Source of the DNA: Duganella fentianensis
Lineage (GTDB): Bacteria > Pseudomonadota > Gammaproteobacteria > Burkholderiales > Burkholderiaceae_D
Length of the DNA: 64,000 bases
Direction: 5' to 3'
Assembly: GCF_009857835.1 (NCBI RefSeq)
Contig: NZ_WWCL01000002.1
Location: 744,001 to 808,000, forward strand
Position 1 is the first letter of the stretch. Each line of letters starts with the position of its first letter. Positions 12,468 through 21,427 of this stretch are shown here, piece by piece. The notes under the pieces are model-generated. The model searched no databases and was not told the DNA's origin. It saw only the letters and a program-made list of their open reading frames with translations. A program made the translations under genes and the position numbers.

Positions 12468-15059
12468 ATGTTAGCTGCCTACCGCACCCACGTCGCTGAA
12501 CGTGCATCCCTTGGTATTCCACCGCTGCCGCTGTCGGCTGCCCAGACCACGGACCTGGTCGAACTCCTGAAGAATCCGCCTGCTGGCGAAGAACAATTCC
12601 TGGTCGACCTGATCACCAACCGCGTTCCTGCCGGTGTGGATGATGCGGCCAAAGTCAAATGCGCTTTCCTGTCGGCTGTGGCCAAAGGCACGGAAAGCTC
12701 GCCGCTGGTCTCGCGCGAGCTGGCAACCCGCCTGCTGGGCACCATGCTGGGCGGCTTCAACATCAAGCCTATGATCGACCTGCTGGACGACGCCGTCGTC
12801 GGTGACGTCGCTGCCGAAGGTCTGAAAAAGACCCTGCTGATGTTCGATTACTTCCATGACGTGAAAGAACTGGCCGACAAGGGCAGCGCCCGCGCCAAGG
12901 CCGTGATCCAGTCGTGGGCCGACGCCGAGTGGTTCACCTCGCGTCCTGAAGTACCACAGAGCATGACCCTGACCGTATTCAAAGTGTCGGGCGAAACCAA
13001 CACCGACGATCTGTCGCCAGCCCCTGACGCCACCACCCGTCCGGACATTCCTATGCACGCTCTGGCGATGCTGAAAAACCCGCGCCCGGGCATCAACCCT
13101 GAAGAGCCAGGCAAAGTCGGCCCGATCAAGCAGATCGAAGCGCTGAAAGCCAAAGGCAATCTGGTCGCCTACGTGGGTGACGTGGTCGGTACCGGTTCGT
13201 CGCGTAAATCGGCCACCAACTCGGTGCTGTGGTTCACCGGCGAAGACATTCCTTTCATCCCGAACAAGCGTTTCGGCGGCGTCTGCCTGGGCACCAAGAT
13301 CGCTCCTATCTTCTACAACACCATGGAAGATGCGGGCGCACTGCCGATCGAACTGGACGTGTCGCAAATGGAAATGGGCGACGTGATCGAACTGCGTCCG
13401 TTCGAAGGCAAAGCCCTGAAAAACGGCGCTGTCATCGCTGAATTCAAAGTCAAATCGGACGTGCTGTTCGACGAAGTACGCGCCGGTGGCCGTATTCCGC
13501 TGATCATCGGCCGTGGCCTGACCGCCAAAGCCCGCGAAGCACTGGGTCTGCCAGTATCGACCCTGTTCCGTCTGCCGCAAGATCCGGCCGACAGCGGCCG
13601 CGGCTTCTCGCTGGCCCAGAAGATGGTTGGCCGTGCCTGCGGTCTGCCAGCTGGCAAAGGTATCCGTCCGGGCACCTACTGCGAACCGAAGATGACCACC
13701 GTGGGCTCGCAAGATACCACCGGCCCGATGACCCGCGACGAGCTGAAAGATCTGGCTTGCCTGGGCTTCTCGGCCGACATGGTGATGCAGTCGTTCTGCC
13801 ACACCGCCGCTTATCCGAAAGTGGTGGACGTGAAGATGCACCGCGAACTGCCGACCTTCATCGAAAACCGTGGCGGCGTAGCCCTGCGTCCGGGCGACGG
13901 CGTGATCCACTCGTGGCTGAACCGTCTGCTGCTGCCTGACACCGTCGGCACCGGCGGCGACTCGCACACCCGTTTCCCTATCGGTATTTCGTTCCCGGCC
14001 GGTTCCGGTCTGGTAGCGTTTGCTGCGGCTACCGGCGTGATGCCGCTGGATATGCCTGAATCGGTGCTGGTACGCTTCAAAGGCGCGATGCAGCCGGGCG
14101 TGACCCTGCGCGATCTGGTCAACGCGATTCCGCTGTACGCGATCCGTCAGGGTCTGCTGACCGTGGACAAGAAAGGCAAGAAAAACATCTTCTCCGGCCG
14201 TATTCTGGAAATCGAAGGTCTGCCACAGCTGAAAGTGGAACAGGCATTCGAACTGTCCGACGCGTCGGCAGAACGTTCGGCGGCCGGTTGCACCGTGCAT
14301 CTGGATAAAGCGCCTATCATCGAGTACATGACCTCGAACATCACGCTGATGAAGTGGATGATCGCGACCGGCTATCAGGACAAGCGTACGCTGGAACGCC
14401 GTATCCAGGCCATGGAAGCCTGGCTGGCCAATCCGGAACTGCTGTCGCCGGACGCCGATGCCGAATACGCTGCCGTGATCGAGATCGATCTGGCCGACAT
14501 CCACGAGCCTATCGTGGCCTGCCCGAACGATCCGGACGACGTGAAAACCCTGGCCGACGTGGCTGGCGCCAAGATCGACGACGTGTTCGTGGGTTCCTGC
14601 ATGACCAACATCGGTCACTTCCGCGCTGCTTCGAAAGTGCTGGAAGGTAAGTCGGATATCCCGGTCCGTCTGTGGATCGCGCCACCGACCAAGATGGATG
14701 CGCAAGTGCTGACGGCCGAAGGCCACTACGGCACGCTGGGCCGCACCGGCGCCCGTATGGAAATGCCGGGCTGCTCGCTGTGCATGGGTAACCAGGCACA
14801 GATCCGCAAGGGCGCTACCGTGATGTCGACCTCGACCCGTAACTTCCCTAACCGTCTGGGTCTGGAAACCAATGTGTATCTGGGTTCGGCCGAACTGGCG
14901 GCGGTGTGCTCGGCACTGGGCCGCATCCCGACCAAGGAAGAGTACATGTCGCAGATCGGCGTGATCGACAAGAACGCCTCGCAGATCTACCGCTACATGA
15001 ACTTCGACCAGATCGACGAGTTCCGCAGCGTGGCCGACACCGTCGCCATCAGCAAGTAA
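12468..15059 (+). CDS. acnB: aconitate hydratase B (bifunctional aconitase / 2-methylisocitrate dehydratase)
   Basis: 863 residues, the normal AcnB length. The enzyme interconverts citrate and isocitrate in the TCA cycle through a [4Fe-4S] cluster in the cytoplasm; AcnB can also act on 2-methylaconitate and bind RNA in its apo form. The HEAT-like N-terminal domain, the swivel domain ([12 protein letters not shown] segment) and the catalytic domains are in the AcnB order, not the AcnA order. Cluster ligands are visible as Cys711 in VGSCMTN and Cys769/Cys772 in GCSLCMGN. The start has a GAGAG ribosome site. The gene stands alone between a palindromic promoter and a clear terminator. Codon use is strongly biased, as in highly expressed genes. 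Confidence 0.98.
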   Translation: MLAAYRTHVAERASLGIPPLPLSAAQTTDLVELLKNPPAGEEQFLVDLITNRVPAGVDDAAKVKCAFLSAVAKGTESSPLVSRELATRLLGTMLGGFNIKPMIDLLDDAVVGDVAAEGLKKTLLMFDYFHDVKELADKGSARAKAVIQSWADAEWFTSRPEVPQSMTLTVFKVSGETNTDDLSPAPDATTRPDIPMHALAMLKNPRPGINPEEPGKVGPIKQIEALKAKGNLVAYVGDVVGTGSSRKSATNSVLWFTGEDIPFIPNKRFGGVCLGTKIAPIFYNTMEDAGALPIELDVSQMEMGDVIELRPFEGKALKNGAVIAEFKVKSDVLFDEVRAGGRIPLIIGRGLTAKAREALGLPVSTLFRLPQDPADSGRGFSLAQKMVGRACGLPAGKGIRPGTYCEPKMTTVGSQDTTGPMTRDELKDLACLGFSADMVMQSFCHTAAYPKVVDVKMHRELPTFIENRGGVALRPGDGVIHSWLNRLLLPDTVGTGGDSHTRFPIGISFPAGSGLVAFAAATGVMPLDMPESVLVRFKGAMQPGVTLRDLVNAIPLYAIRQGLLTVDKKGKKNIFSGRILEIEGLPQLKVEQAFELSDASAERSAAGCTVHLDKAPIIEYMTSNITLMKWMIATGYQDKRTLERRIQAMEAWLANPELLSPDADAEYAAVIEIDLADIHEPIVACPNDPDDVKTLADVAGAKIDDVFVGSCMTNIGHFRAASKVLEGKSDIPVRLWIAPPTKMDAQVLTAEGHYGTLGRTGARMEMPGCSLCMGNQAQIRKGATVMSTSTRNFPNRLGLETNVYLGSAELAAVCSALGRIPTKEEYMSQIGVIDKNASQIYRYMNFDQIDEFRSVADTVAISK

Positions 15060-15103
15060 TTCGCTCCTCAGCAAAGGTGCCGCCAGCGGCACCCGCGTGG
15101 ATC

Positions 15104-15142
15104 AGGCCCGTGCGCTGTTGCAGTGTACGGGCCTTTTGTTTT
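15104..15142 (+). terminator. intrinsic terminator of acnB
   Basis: An 8-bp perfect stem (AGGCCCGT with ACGGGCCT) is followed at once by TTTTGTTTT. A second GC-rich hairpin (GGTGCCGC with GCGGCACC, 15077-15094) lies just before it. Confidence 0.85.
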
Positions 15143-15234
15143 CTGAAACGGACATTGCTCCGGCCTAATGCGTGCAACTGCCGCATAGGCGTGTAATATG
15201 TAAGCTATACAAGCAGCGCTGGGAGGATAGGATT

Positions 15235-15498
15235 ATGCAGAAAATCATAGCGGCGAGCCTGATGTTGCTGATCGGCGCGACGCCGGCAGTGCAGGCCAAG
15301 GGCTGTATCAAAGGCGCCGTGGTAGGCGGCGTGGTCGGGCATGTGGCAGGCAAGCATGCGGTGGCCGGTGCAGTGGTCGGTTGCGTGGCAGGCCGCCACA
15401 TGGCCAAGCAGAAGGCCAAACAGCAGAAGGAAGAGGAAGCCAGCAAAAAGGCTGCCGTGCCAGCGCCAGCCCCTGCGCCTGAGCCGGCCAGACCATGA
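15235..15498 (+). CDS. small exported glycine-zipper protein
   Basis: 87 residues starting at ATG 15235, which has GGGAGGATAG just upstream. A signal peptide (MQKIIAASLMLLIGATPAVQA) precedes a short glycine-zipper stretch with GxxxG-type spacing (GAVVGGVVGHVAG and GAVVGCVAG). Then comes a Lys/Glu-rich helix and an Ala-Pro tail. Such small proteins usually insert in or sit on the envelope membrane. The function is unknown. The gene is 32 bases upstream of a large propeller-GGDEF gene and could share its transcript. Confidence 0.7.
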   Translation: MQKIIAASLMLLIGATPAVQAKGCIKGAVVGGVVGHVAGKHAVAGAVVGCVAGRHMAKQKAKQQKEEEASKKAAVPAPAPAPEPARP

Positions 15499-15530
15499 GT
15501 GTGGCTTCCCGCCAGTCTGCCTGTCGCTGA

Positions 15531-18500
15531 ATGCTGCGCGTCATCTTCACGCCTGTTCTGCGCCCTGTGTTTCTGATCTGCGCCCGCAGCCTGCGGGTGC
15601 GGGGTCTGCTCGTACTGCTATGTGCCAGCCTGCTGGGCGGCGTGGTACTGGCCAGTCCTATGCCGCAGCAGGGGCTGCGCTTTATCCCGGCCCAGACGGG
15701 CGATGCCATACCGGACGGCGTGGTGACGGCGCTGGCGCAGGACGAGCGTGGCTATATCTGGGCCGGTGGCCCTACCGGGCTGGCGCGCTTTGACGGCTAC
15801 CGCTTCCAGCGTCTCGGTCTGAAAGCCGGCGCCGCCAGCGCGGAAAAAATGGGTTTCGTAACGGCCATCGTACCGGCCGGCCACGGCCATCTGTGGGCCG
15901 GGCTGGTCACGGTGGGGCTGGCCTATGTCGATGCCGACAGCGGCCATTCAGTGTTCTATCAGCATGATGCCGCCGATCCGGCCTCGCTCACCAGCGGGGT
16001 GGTGCGGGCGCTGGCACGCGAAGAGCAGGGCGGGCTGTGGGTGGCCACCTCCGGCGGCGGGGTCGATTACCTGCCTGCCGGCGGCAGCCAGTTCCGCCAC
16101 TGGCGCGGCAGCGTAGCAGGTTTGCCCAGCGACTGGATGTTTGCCTTGCTGGTGGACCGGCAGGGCGATGTGTGGGCCGGTGGGCGTCAGGGACTGGTGC
16201 GCAAGAAGCGTGCGTCGCAGCGCTTCGAAGCGGCGCTGCCCGCCGGCGCCGACCAGCAGGCGCTAGCGCAGGAAACCGTGACCATGCTGTTTCAGGATGC
16301 TGCCGGTGTGATCTGGGTGGGCACCCAGAATGGCCGCCTGCTGCTGCTCGATCCGCAGCATGGCACTGTGCGCTGGATGGCGCAGGATGGCAGTGAAGCG
16401 GCCGGTCCCGTCAACACCATGATCGCGGCGGACCGGCAGACCGTCTGGGTAGGGCGGGGCAATGGCATCGATGTGCGCGATGGCGCCAGCGGTGCGCTGC
16501 GCGAACGCCTGACGCACCGGCGCGATCAGCCCCACACCTTGCCCGGGGCCGATGTGCGGGGGCTGGTGCGTGACGCCTCCGGCGTACTGTTCGTGGGCGA
16601 ATTTTCCGGCGGTGTACAGCGCTATGTGCCGCCTTTGCCCGGCATTGCGGTACTGGTGCCGGACGGCGGCGATCCGCAAGCCGATATCGGTGTGCGCAGC
16701 GTGCTGCAGATGGCCAATGGCGAAGTCTGGCTGGGCCGCTCGGAAGGCGGCGTGACGATACTCGATAGCGCGCTGCGGCCCAGCGGCCATCTGGCGCTGC
16801 CGCGCAGCCGCATGGCGCAGGCCGGTGCCAGTCCCGTAACGGCCATGGCGCAAAGCCGTTCCGGCCAGATCTGGCTGGGTGCCGATTATGGCCTCTACCA
16901 GTTCGATGGCACGCATCGCCTGCTGCGCAGCTACGACACCGGTGGCGGCAAGGTCAGACGGCTGCTATTCGAGCCGGATGGTGCGCTGCTGATCGCTACC
17001 CAGGATGGTCTGCTGCGGCTGGCGGCTGGCGCCAGCGAACTGCAGCCCGTCCAGCTGGCGCAGGGCGGACCTTTGCGCGGCTATGTCGATGCGCTCGATC
17101 TGGCGCCTGATGGCCGCATCTGGGTGGGTGGTGTAGATGGCATGTACTGGCGCGATGCCGCTGGTACCGAGCTGCACAAGCTGGCCTCCTATCCCGATGC
17201 CCAGGCGGCGCGCTGGTCGGTAAAGGGTTTGCTGTATGCAGGCGGTGCCTACTGGTGCGAGACGGATAATGGTTTATACCGTATAGACCATATCGAAGGC
17301 CAGCGTGCCCGCTATACGCTGGTGATCCCGGTGCGGGCCGGCAGCCGACGCAGCATAGGCGCCAACCTGCTGCACGACGGACAGGGCAGGATCTGGTCGC
17401 ACCGTGGCATTTATTCGCCGGTCAGCGACAGGTTCTACGAATTCAGTCCGGCCGACGGGGTGGACTTCGGTACAGGCTGGTTCCGTTCCTACACGGCGCT
17501 CAAGGATGGGCGCATGCTGTTCGGTGGCAGTGCCGGCCTGCTGCTGATCGATACCACGCGTTATGTGCCGTGGGCCTATCAGCCGCCGGTGGTGCTGACG
17601 CGTGTGCTGGCCGGCGGGCAGGCGGTGGTAGTACCGCCCGCAGGCGTGCTGCAGGTCGGCCCGCAGCAGCGCACGCTGCGGGTGGAATTCGCCGCGCTCG
17701 ACTACAGCTATCCGGAAGGTCTGCACTATCGCTACCAGCTGCAGGGCTATGACGAGGACTGGCGCGAAACGGACGCCGCACTACGGGTCGCCAGCTATGA
17801 TCAGCTGCCGCCCGGCAGTTATACGCTGCAGGTGCAGGGCAGTAACCGCAATGGCGTGTGGAGCCCCTATTCCGCCAGCCTGAAGGTGCTGGTGCTGCCC
17901 CTGTGGTGGGAAACCTGGTGGGCCCGTACGGGACTGGTCGTGTTACTGGTGCTGGCCCTGGTGGCGCTGCTGCAGTGGCGCACTGGCCAGCTGCAGCGGC
18001 GCAAGCAGATGCTGGAGCTCAGTGTCAGCGAGCGCACGGCCGAATTGCAGCAGGTTTCGGCCGCGCTGGAAGCCAAGACGGTGGCGCTGGAACTGGCCAG
18101 CCGTACCGACCCGCTGACGGGCCTACATAACCGCCGCTTCCTGACCGAGCAGATCGATAACGATGTGGCCCAGTCGCTGCGCCGCTATGCCGAGCAGGAA
18201 CGGCGTGGCACGCAGGCCGGCGATGACGGCGACCTGATCTTCTTCCTGATCGATATCGACCATTTCAAACCCGTCAATGACCAGTATGGTCATGCGGCCG
18301 GTGATGCCGTATTGCAGCAGATGCGCGCGCGTCTGCTATCGACCTTCCGCGACAGCGATTACCTGATCCGCTGGGGCGGCGAGGAATTCCTCGTGGTGGC
18401 GCGCGCCACCCGGCGCAGCCGCGCGCCCGAGCTGGCCGAACGGGCCCGGCTGGCGGTAGCGCAGCAGCCTTTCCTGCTGCCCGATGGTACGGCGCTGGGC

Positions 18501-18779
18501 AAAACCTGTTCGATCGGCTATGCCTGCTTCCCGCTCAGTACTGCCCAGCCGCAGGCCGTGGGCTGGCCGGTACTGATCGAAATGGCGGATGCCGCGCTAT
18601 ACCACGTCAAGCATCACGGCCGTGACGGCTGGTGCGGCGTCAGCACCGTGCAGGAAAGCGATGCCGACCGGCTGCACGAGATCGTGCGGCAGGAGTTACG
18701 CCAGTTGCAGGCCCTGCCCGAGGTCGAGCTACATTGCTCTTCGGTGCATCTGGCAGTACAGGCCGAAGCGCAGGTATAG
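15531..18779 (+). CDS. periplasmic beta-propeller / Y_Y_Y sensor diguanylate cyclase
   Basis: 1082 residues. A cationic N-terminus with one hydrophobic segment (about 25-45) leads to a long periplasmic region of repeated two-component-propeller blades, recognisable by recurring D-x-x-G-x-I/L-W-x-G units (for example GYIWAGGPTGLARFDG). A Y_Y_Y immunoglobulin-like domain follows (about 690-785), then a membrane helix (about 800-820), a short coiled coil and a C-terminal GGDEF domain with GGEEF and an upstream RxxD (R-D-S-D) site. This is the layout of a sensor that binds an extracellular ligand and makes c-di-GMP. No ribosome site is evident at the ATG. The architecture matches the gene at 31924-35067, suggesting paralogues. 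The ligand is unknown. Confidence 0.92.
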   Translation: MLRVIFTPVLRPVFLICARSLRVRGLLVLLCASLLGGVVLASPMPQQGLRFIPAQTGDAIPDGVVTALAQDERGYIWAGGPTGLARFDGYRFQRLGLKAGAASAEKMGFVTAIVPAGHGHLWAGLVTVGLAYVDADSGHSVFYQHDAADPASLTSGVVRALAREEQGGLWVATSGGGVDYLPAGGSQFRHWRGSVAGLPSDWMFALLVDRQGDVWAGGRQGLVRKKRASQRFEAALPAGADQQALAQETVTMLFQDAAGVIWVGTQNGRLLLLDPQHGTVRWMAQDGSEAAGPVNTMIAADRQTVWVGRGNGIDVRDGASGALRERLTHRRDQPHTLPGADVRGLVRDASGVLFVGEFSGGVQRYVPPLPGIAVLVPDGGDPQADIGVRSVLQMANGEVWLGRSEGGVTILDSALRPSGHLALPRSRMAQAGASPVTAMAQSRSGQIWLGADYGLYQFDGTHRLLRSYDTGGGKVRRLLFEPDGALLIATQDGLLRLAAGASELQPVQLAQGGPLRGYVDALDLAPDGRIWVGGVDGMYWRDAAGTELHKLASYPDAQAARWSVKGLLYAGGAYWCETDNGLYRIDHIEGQRARYTLVIPVRAGSRRSIGANLLHDGQGRIWSHRGIYSPVSDRFYEFSPADGVDFGTGWFRSYTALKDGRMLFGGSAGLLLIDTTRYVPWAYQPPVVLTRVLAGGQAVVVPPAGVLQVGPQQRTLRVEFAALDYSYPEGLHYRYQLQGYDEDWRETDAALRVASYDQLPPGSYTLQVQGSNRNGVWSPYSASLKVLVLPLWWETWWARTGLVVLLVLALVALLQWRTGQLQRRKQMLELSVSERTAELQQVSAALEAKTVALELASRTDPLTGLHNRRFLTEQIDNDVAQSLRRYAEQERRGTQAGDDGDLIFFLIDIDHFKPVNDQYGHAAGDAVLQQMRARLLSTFRDSDYLIRWGGEEFLVVARATRRSRAPELAERARLAVAQQPFLLPDGTALGKTCSIGYACFPLSTAQPQAVGWPVLIEMADAALYHVKHHGRDGWCGVSTVQESDADRLHEIVRQELRQLQALPEVELHCSSVHLAVQAEAQV

Positions 18780-18804
18780 CAGCACGCAGGGCTGCCTAAC
18801 AAGT

Positions 18805-18810
18805 TATAAT
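18805..18810 (+). promoter_or_regulatory. candidate -10 element for the acyltransferase gene
   Basis: A perfect TATAAT lies 29 bases before ATG 18840 in the short gap after the GGDEF gene. There is no good -35 hexamer at standard spacing. Confidence 0.35.
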
Positions 18811-18839
18811 GTTTTATCAAAAGAACATATTTGACTTCT

Positions 18840-19967
18840 ATGCAGCTAGCAGCGACGGCGGAACCGGCCCAGCACCGTCTCGAATGGATACAGGCACTGC
18901 GTGCCATCGCCTGTCTGGGTGTGGTATTTACCCACGCCCGCTATTTTTTACTGGATACGCCCGAATGGCCCGTGGCCGAACACTGGCTTACGGTGGGCGC
19001 GGCGGGGGTGGATCTGTTCTTCGTCATCAGCGGCTTCATCATGGCTTACACCACCATGGGGCAGGGCCGCAGCGAGGTAGGCAGCTTCTTGCGCCGGCGT
19101 CTGCTGCGGGTCTGGCCGCCGCTGGCCGTGATGGTGCTGGTATGGGCCTACACCATGAATGGCGGGCTGGCCGCGCTCAAGGCGGCGGGCAGCAATGGCC
19201 TGCTTAAAACCCTGCTGCTGATTCCGGCCAACAGCCACACCCCGCCTTATTTCGACATGTTCCTGCCGGTGGCGTGGACGCTGGTGTTCGAAATGTATTT
19301 CTATGCCGTGTTTGCGCTCTCCATGTGTGCCCAGCGCTGGCGCTGGCTGGTGCTGCACGGCCTGATTATCGGTGGCGTGCTGCTCGATCCCGCTGTGTGG
19401 CAGGACTGGAATCTGAGTCCCCAGCACGATGCCGGCCTGCGCCCCGTGCTGCTGAACGTGGCCAGCAACCCGCTGGTGCTGGAATTCCTGTTCGGCGTAT
19501 GGGCGGCCTGGCTATACCGCGCGCCCTGGCGTCTGCCTTCGGCGCGCCTGTGCTGGCATCTGCTGCTACTGGTGGTGGCGGCCGGCAGCTGGTACAGCCT
19601 GGTGCGCTTCTGGGCTTTCCATGGCCCCATGGGCTGGGGTTTGTTTGCCGGTGCACTGGTGCTGACGCTGGCCCTGATCAGCAAGACGGTCAGCCTGCGT
19701 GTGCCGCCGCTGCTGCTCTGGCTGGGCAGCATCTCGTATTCGCTGTATCTGACCCACACCTGCACCCAGCAGCTGCTGATCCGCTATGTCGAACGGCAGG
19801 GCTGGAGCTCGCATAGCTGGGACTTCGTCTGGTGCTCGACTGCCATCTGTGTGGTCGTGGCCTATGGCTATTACGAGCTGGTAGAGCAGCGGCTGGTGAG
19901 CTGGCTGCGCAGCCGGCCCGCACGATTTACTGGCCTAGCAGGACGCACCAGTGATAATTTGACCTAG
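18840..19967 (+). CDS. acyltransferase family 3 membrane protein (OafA/YrhL type)
   Basis: 375 residues from ATG 18840; an in-frame TTG nine bases earlier is possible. The protein has about ten membrane helices and the acyltransferase-3 signature: Arg21 followed ten residues later by His32 (RAIACLGVVFTH), then GVDLFFVISGFIM. These enzymes move acetyl or other acyl groups onto sugars of O-antigen, exopolysaccharide, peptidoglycan or secondary products at the inner membrane. The acceptor cannot be told, and no glycan cluster is nearby. Its stop codon overlaps an FNR-type box that precedes the next operon. Confidence 0.9.
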   Translation: MQLAATAEPAQHRLEWIQALRAIACLGVVFTHARYFLLDTPEWPVAEHWLTVGAAGVDLFFVISGFIMAYTTMGQGRSEVGSFLRRRLLRVWPPLAVMVLVWAYTMNGGLAALKAAGSNGLLKTLLLIPANSHTPPYFDMFLPVAWTLVFEMYFYAVFALSMCAQRWRWLVLHGLIIGGVLLDPAVWQDWNLSPQHDAGLRPVLLNVASNPLVLEFLFGVWAAWLYRAPWRLPSARLCWHLLLLVVAAGSWYSLVRFWAFHGPMGWGLFAGALVLTLALISKTVSLRVPPLLLWLGSISYSLYLTHTCTQQLLIRYVERQGWSSHSWDFVWCSTAICVVVAYGYYELVEQRLVSWLRSRPARFTGLAGRTSDNLT

Positions 19968-19972
19968 ATCAA
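19959..19972 (+). promoter_or_regulatory. FNR/Dnr-type box upstream of the nuclease-phosphorylase-PRPP operon
   Basis: TTGACCTAGATCAA matches the FNR-family consensus TTGAT-N4-ATCAA at nine of ten positions. It overlaps the acyltransferase stop codon and lies about 94 bases before the start of the nuclease gene, a fitting distance for an activator site. A Dnr-type regulator with FNR-like recognition residues is encoded at 53831-54508. Function is inferred from the match. Confidence 0.6.
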
Positions 19973-20065
19973 GGAAATCGAGCTTTACTACAGGCAATGT
20001 TGTCGTTAGACCTAGACGCAGTGACCGACTGCGCCGGCCAACGCACAACATTCCAGGGCCATGCC

Positions 20066-21427
20066 ATGAAGCTCAAATTCCTTGGTGCCACGGGCACCGT
20101 GACCGGTTCCAAATATCTGCTCAACACGGGCAGCGCCACCATCCTGATCGACTGCGGCCTGTTTCAGGGCTACAAACAACTACGCTTGCGCAACTGGGAA
20201 GAGTTTCCCGTGGCGCCAGATTCCATCGATGCCGTGGTGCTGACCCACGCCCACCTCGACCACAGCGGCTATCTGCCACTGCTGGTGCGCGAAGGTTTCC
20301 GCGGCAAGATCTACTGCAGCGAGGCCACCTACGACCTGTGCAAGATCCTGCTGCCCGATAGCGGCCGCCTGCTGGAGGAAGAGGCCAACCATGCCAACCG
20401 CCACAGCTATTCGCGCCACGCGCCGGCACTGCCGCTGTACACGGAAGAGGATGCGCTGCGCGCGCTGGAGTACTTCCATCCTATTCCCTTCGGCAAGCCG
20501 CATCAGGTGGCGGCAGGGCTGACGGCGCAGCTGGCTCTGGGCGGCCACATCCTCGGCGCGGCCATCGTCACGCTCAATGACGGCAAGCGTACGCTGACGT
20601 TCTCCGGCGATCTGGGCCGGCTGCATGACGCCATCATGGTGGAGCCTACGCTGATCGAACAGACCGACTATCTGGTGCTGGAATCGACCTATGGCAACCG
20701 CAACCACGATCCGGCCGATCCTGCCGTGCTGCTGGGCCAGACCATACGCGATACGGCCGCGCGCGGCGGCGTAACGGTGATCCCGTCGTTTGCCGTGGGC
20801 CGCGCCCAGTCGCTGCTGTACGAAATCCACCGCCTGAAACAGCGCGGCGAGATACCGGCGCTGCTGCCGGTCTATCTGAACAGTCCGATGGCCATCGATA
20901 CCACGGCGCTGTACCAGAAGCACCGCAAGCTGCATCGCCTGAACCAGGAAGAGTGTCAGGCCATGTGCCATGCCGCCAAGATCGTCAACAGTGTGGAAGA
21001 ATCGATAGAGCTGAACCAGCGGCAGATGCCGATGGTGATCATTGCCGCCAGCGGCATGGCCACCGGCGGCCGCGTGCTGCACCACCTCAAGGCCTTTGCG
21101 CCAAATAGCCGCAACACCATCCTGTTCGCCGGCTTCCAGGCTGGCGGTACGCGCGGACGCGCCATGCTGGACGGGATAGACGCCGTCAAGATCCATGGCG
21201 AATATGTGCCGCTGCGCGCGCAGGTCAGCCAGATCGACAATCTGTCCGCCCACGCCGACGCCAATGAAATTCTCACCTGGCTGGGTCACTTCAAACAGGC
21301 GCCCAAGCAGGTCTTCATCACCCACGGCGAGCCTGATGCAGCCGATGCGCTGCGCCACCGCATCGAAGAAACCCTGCACTGGCCTTGCCGCGTGCCCGAA
21401 TACAAAGAACAGGTGGAGCTGGTATGA
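20066..21427 (+). CDS. metallo-beta-lactamase / beta-CASP RNA-processing exonuclease family protein
   Basis: 453 residues from ATG 20066. The metallo-beta-lactamase core carries H61-x-H63-x-D65-H66 (HAHLDH), later LGGHILGA and FSGDLG metal ligands, then the beta-CASP insert (PSFAVGRAQ, ASGMATGGR) and the RNA-specificity C-terminal motif with SAHAD. Family members of this length (CPSF/YSH1-like, bacterial and archaeal) cut or trim RNA using two zinc ions. There is no signal peptide, so it acts in the cytoplasm. It is the first gene of a tightly packed operon: its TGA overlaps the ATG of the phosphorylase gene. An FNR-type box lies upstream. The RNA substrate is unknown. Confidence 0.9.
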   Translation: MKLKFLGATGTVTGSKYLLNTGSATILIDCGLFQGYKQLRLRNWEEFPVAPDSIDAVVLTHAHLDHSGYLPLLVREGFRGKIYCSEATYDLCKILLPDSGRLLEEEANHANRHSYSRHAPALPLYTEEDALRALEYFHPIPFGKPHQVAAGLTAQLALGGHILGAAIVTLNDGKRTLTFSGDLGRLHDAIMVEPTLIEQTDYLVLESTYGNRNHDPADPAVLLGQTIRDTAARGGVTVIPSFAVGRAQSLLYEIHRLKQRGEIPALLPVYLNSPMAIDTTALYQKHRKLHRLNQEECQAMCHAAKIVNSVEESIELNQRQMPMVIIAASGMATGGRVLHHLKAFAPNSRNTILFAGFQAGGTRGRAMLDGIDAVKIHGEYVPLRAQVSQIDNLSAHADANEILTWLGHFKQAPKQVFITHGEPDAADALRHRIEETLHWPCRVPEYKEQVELV

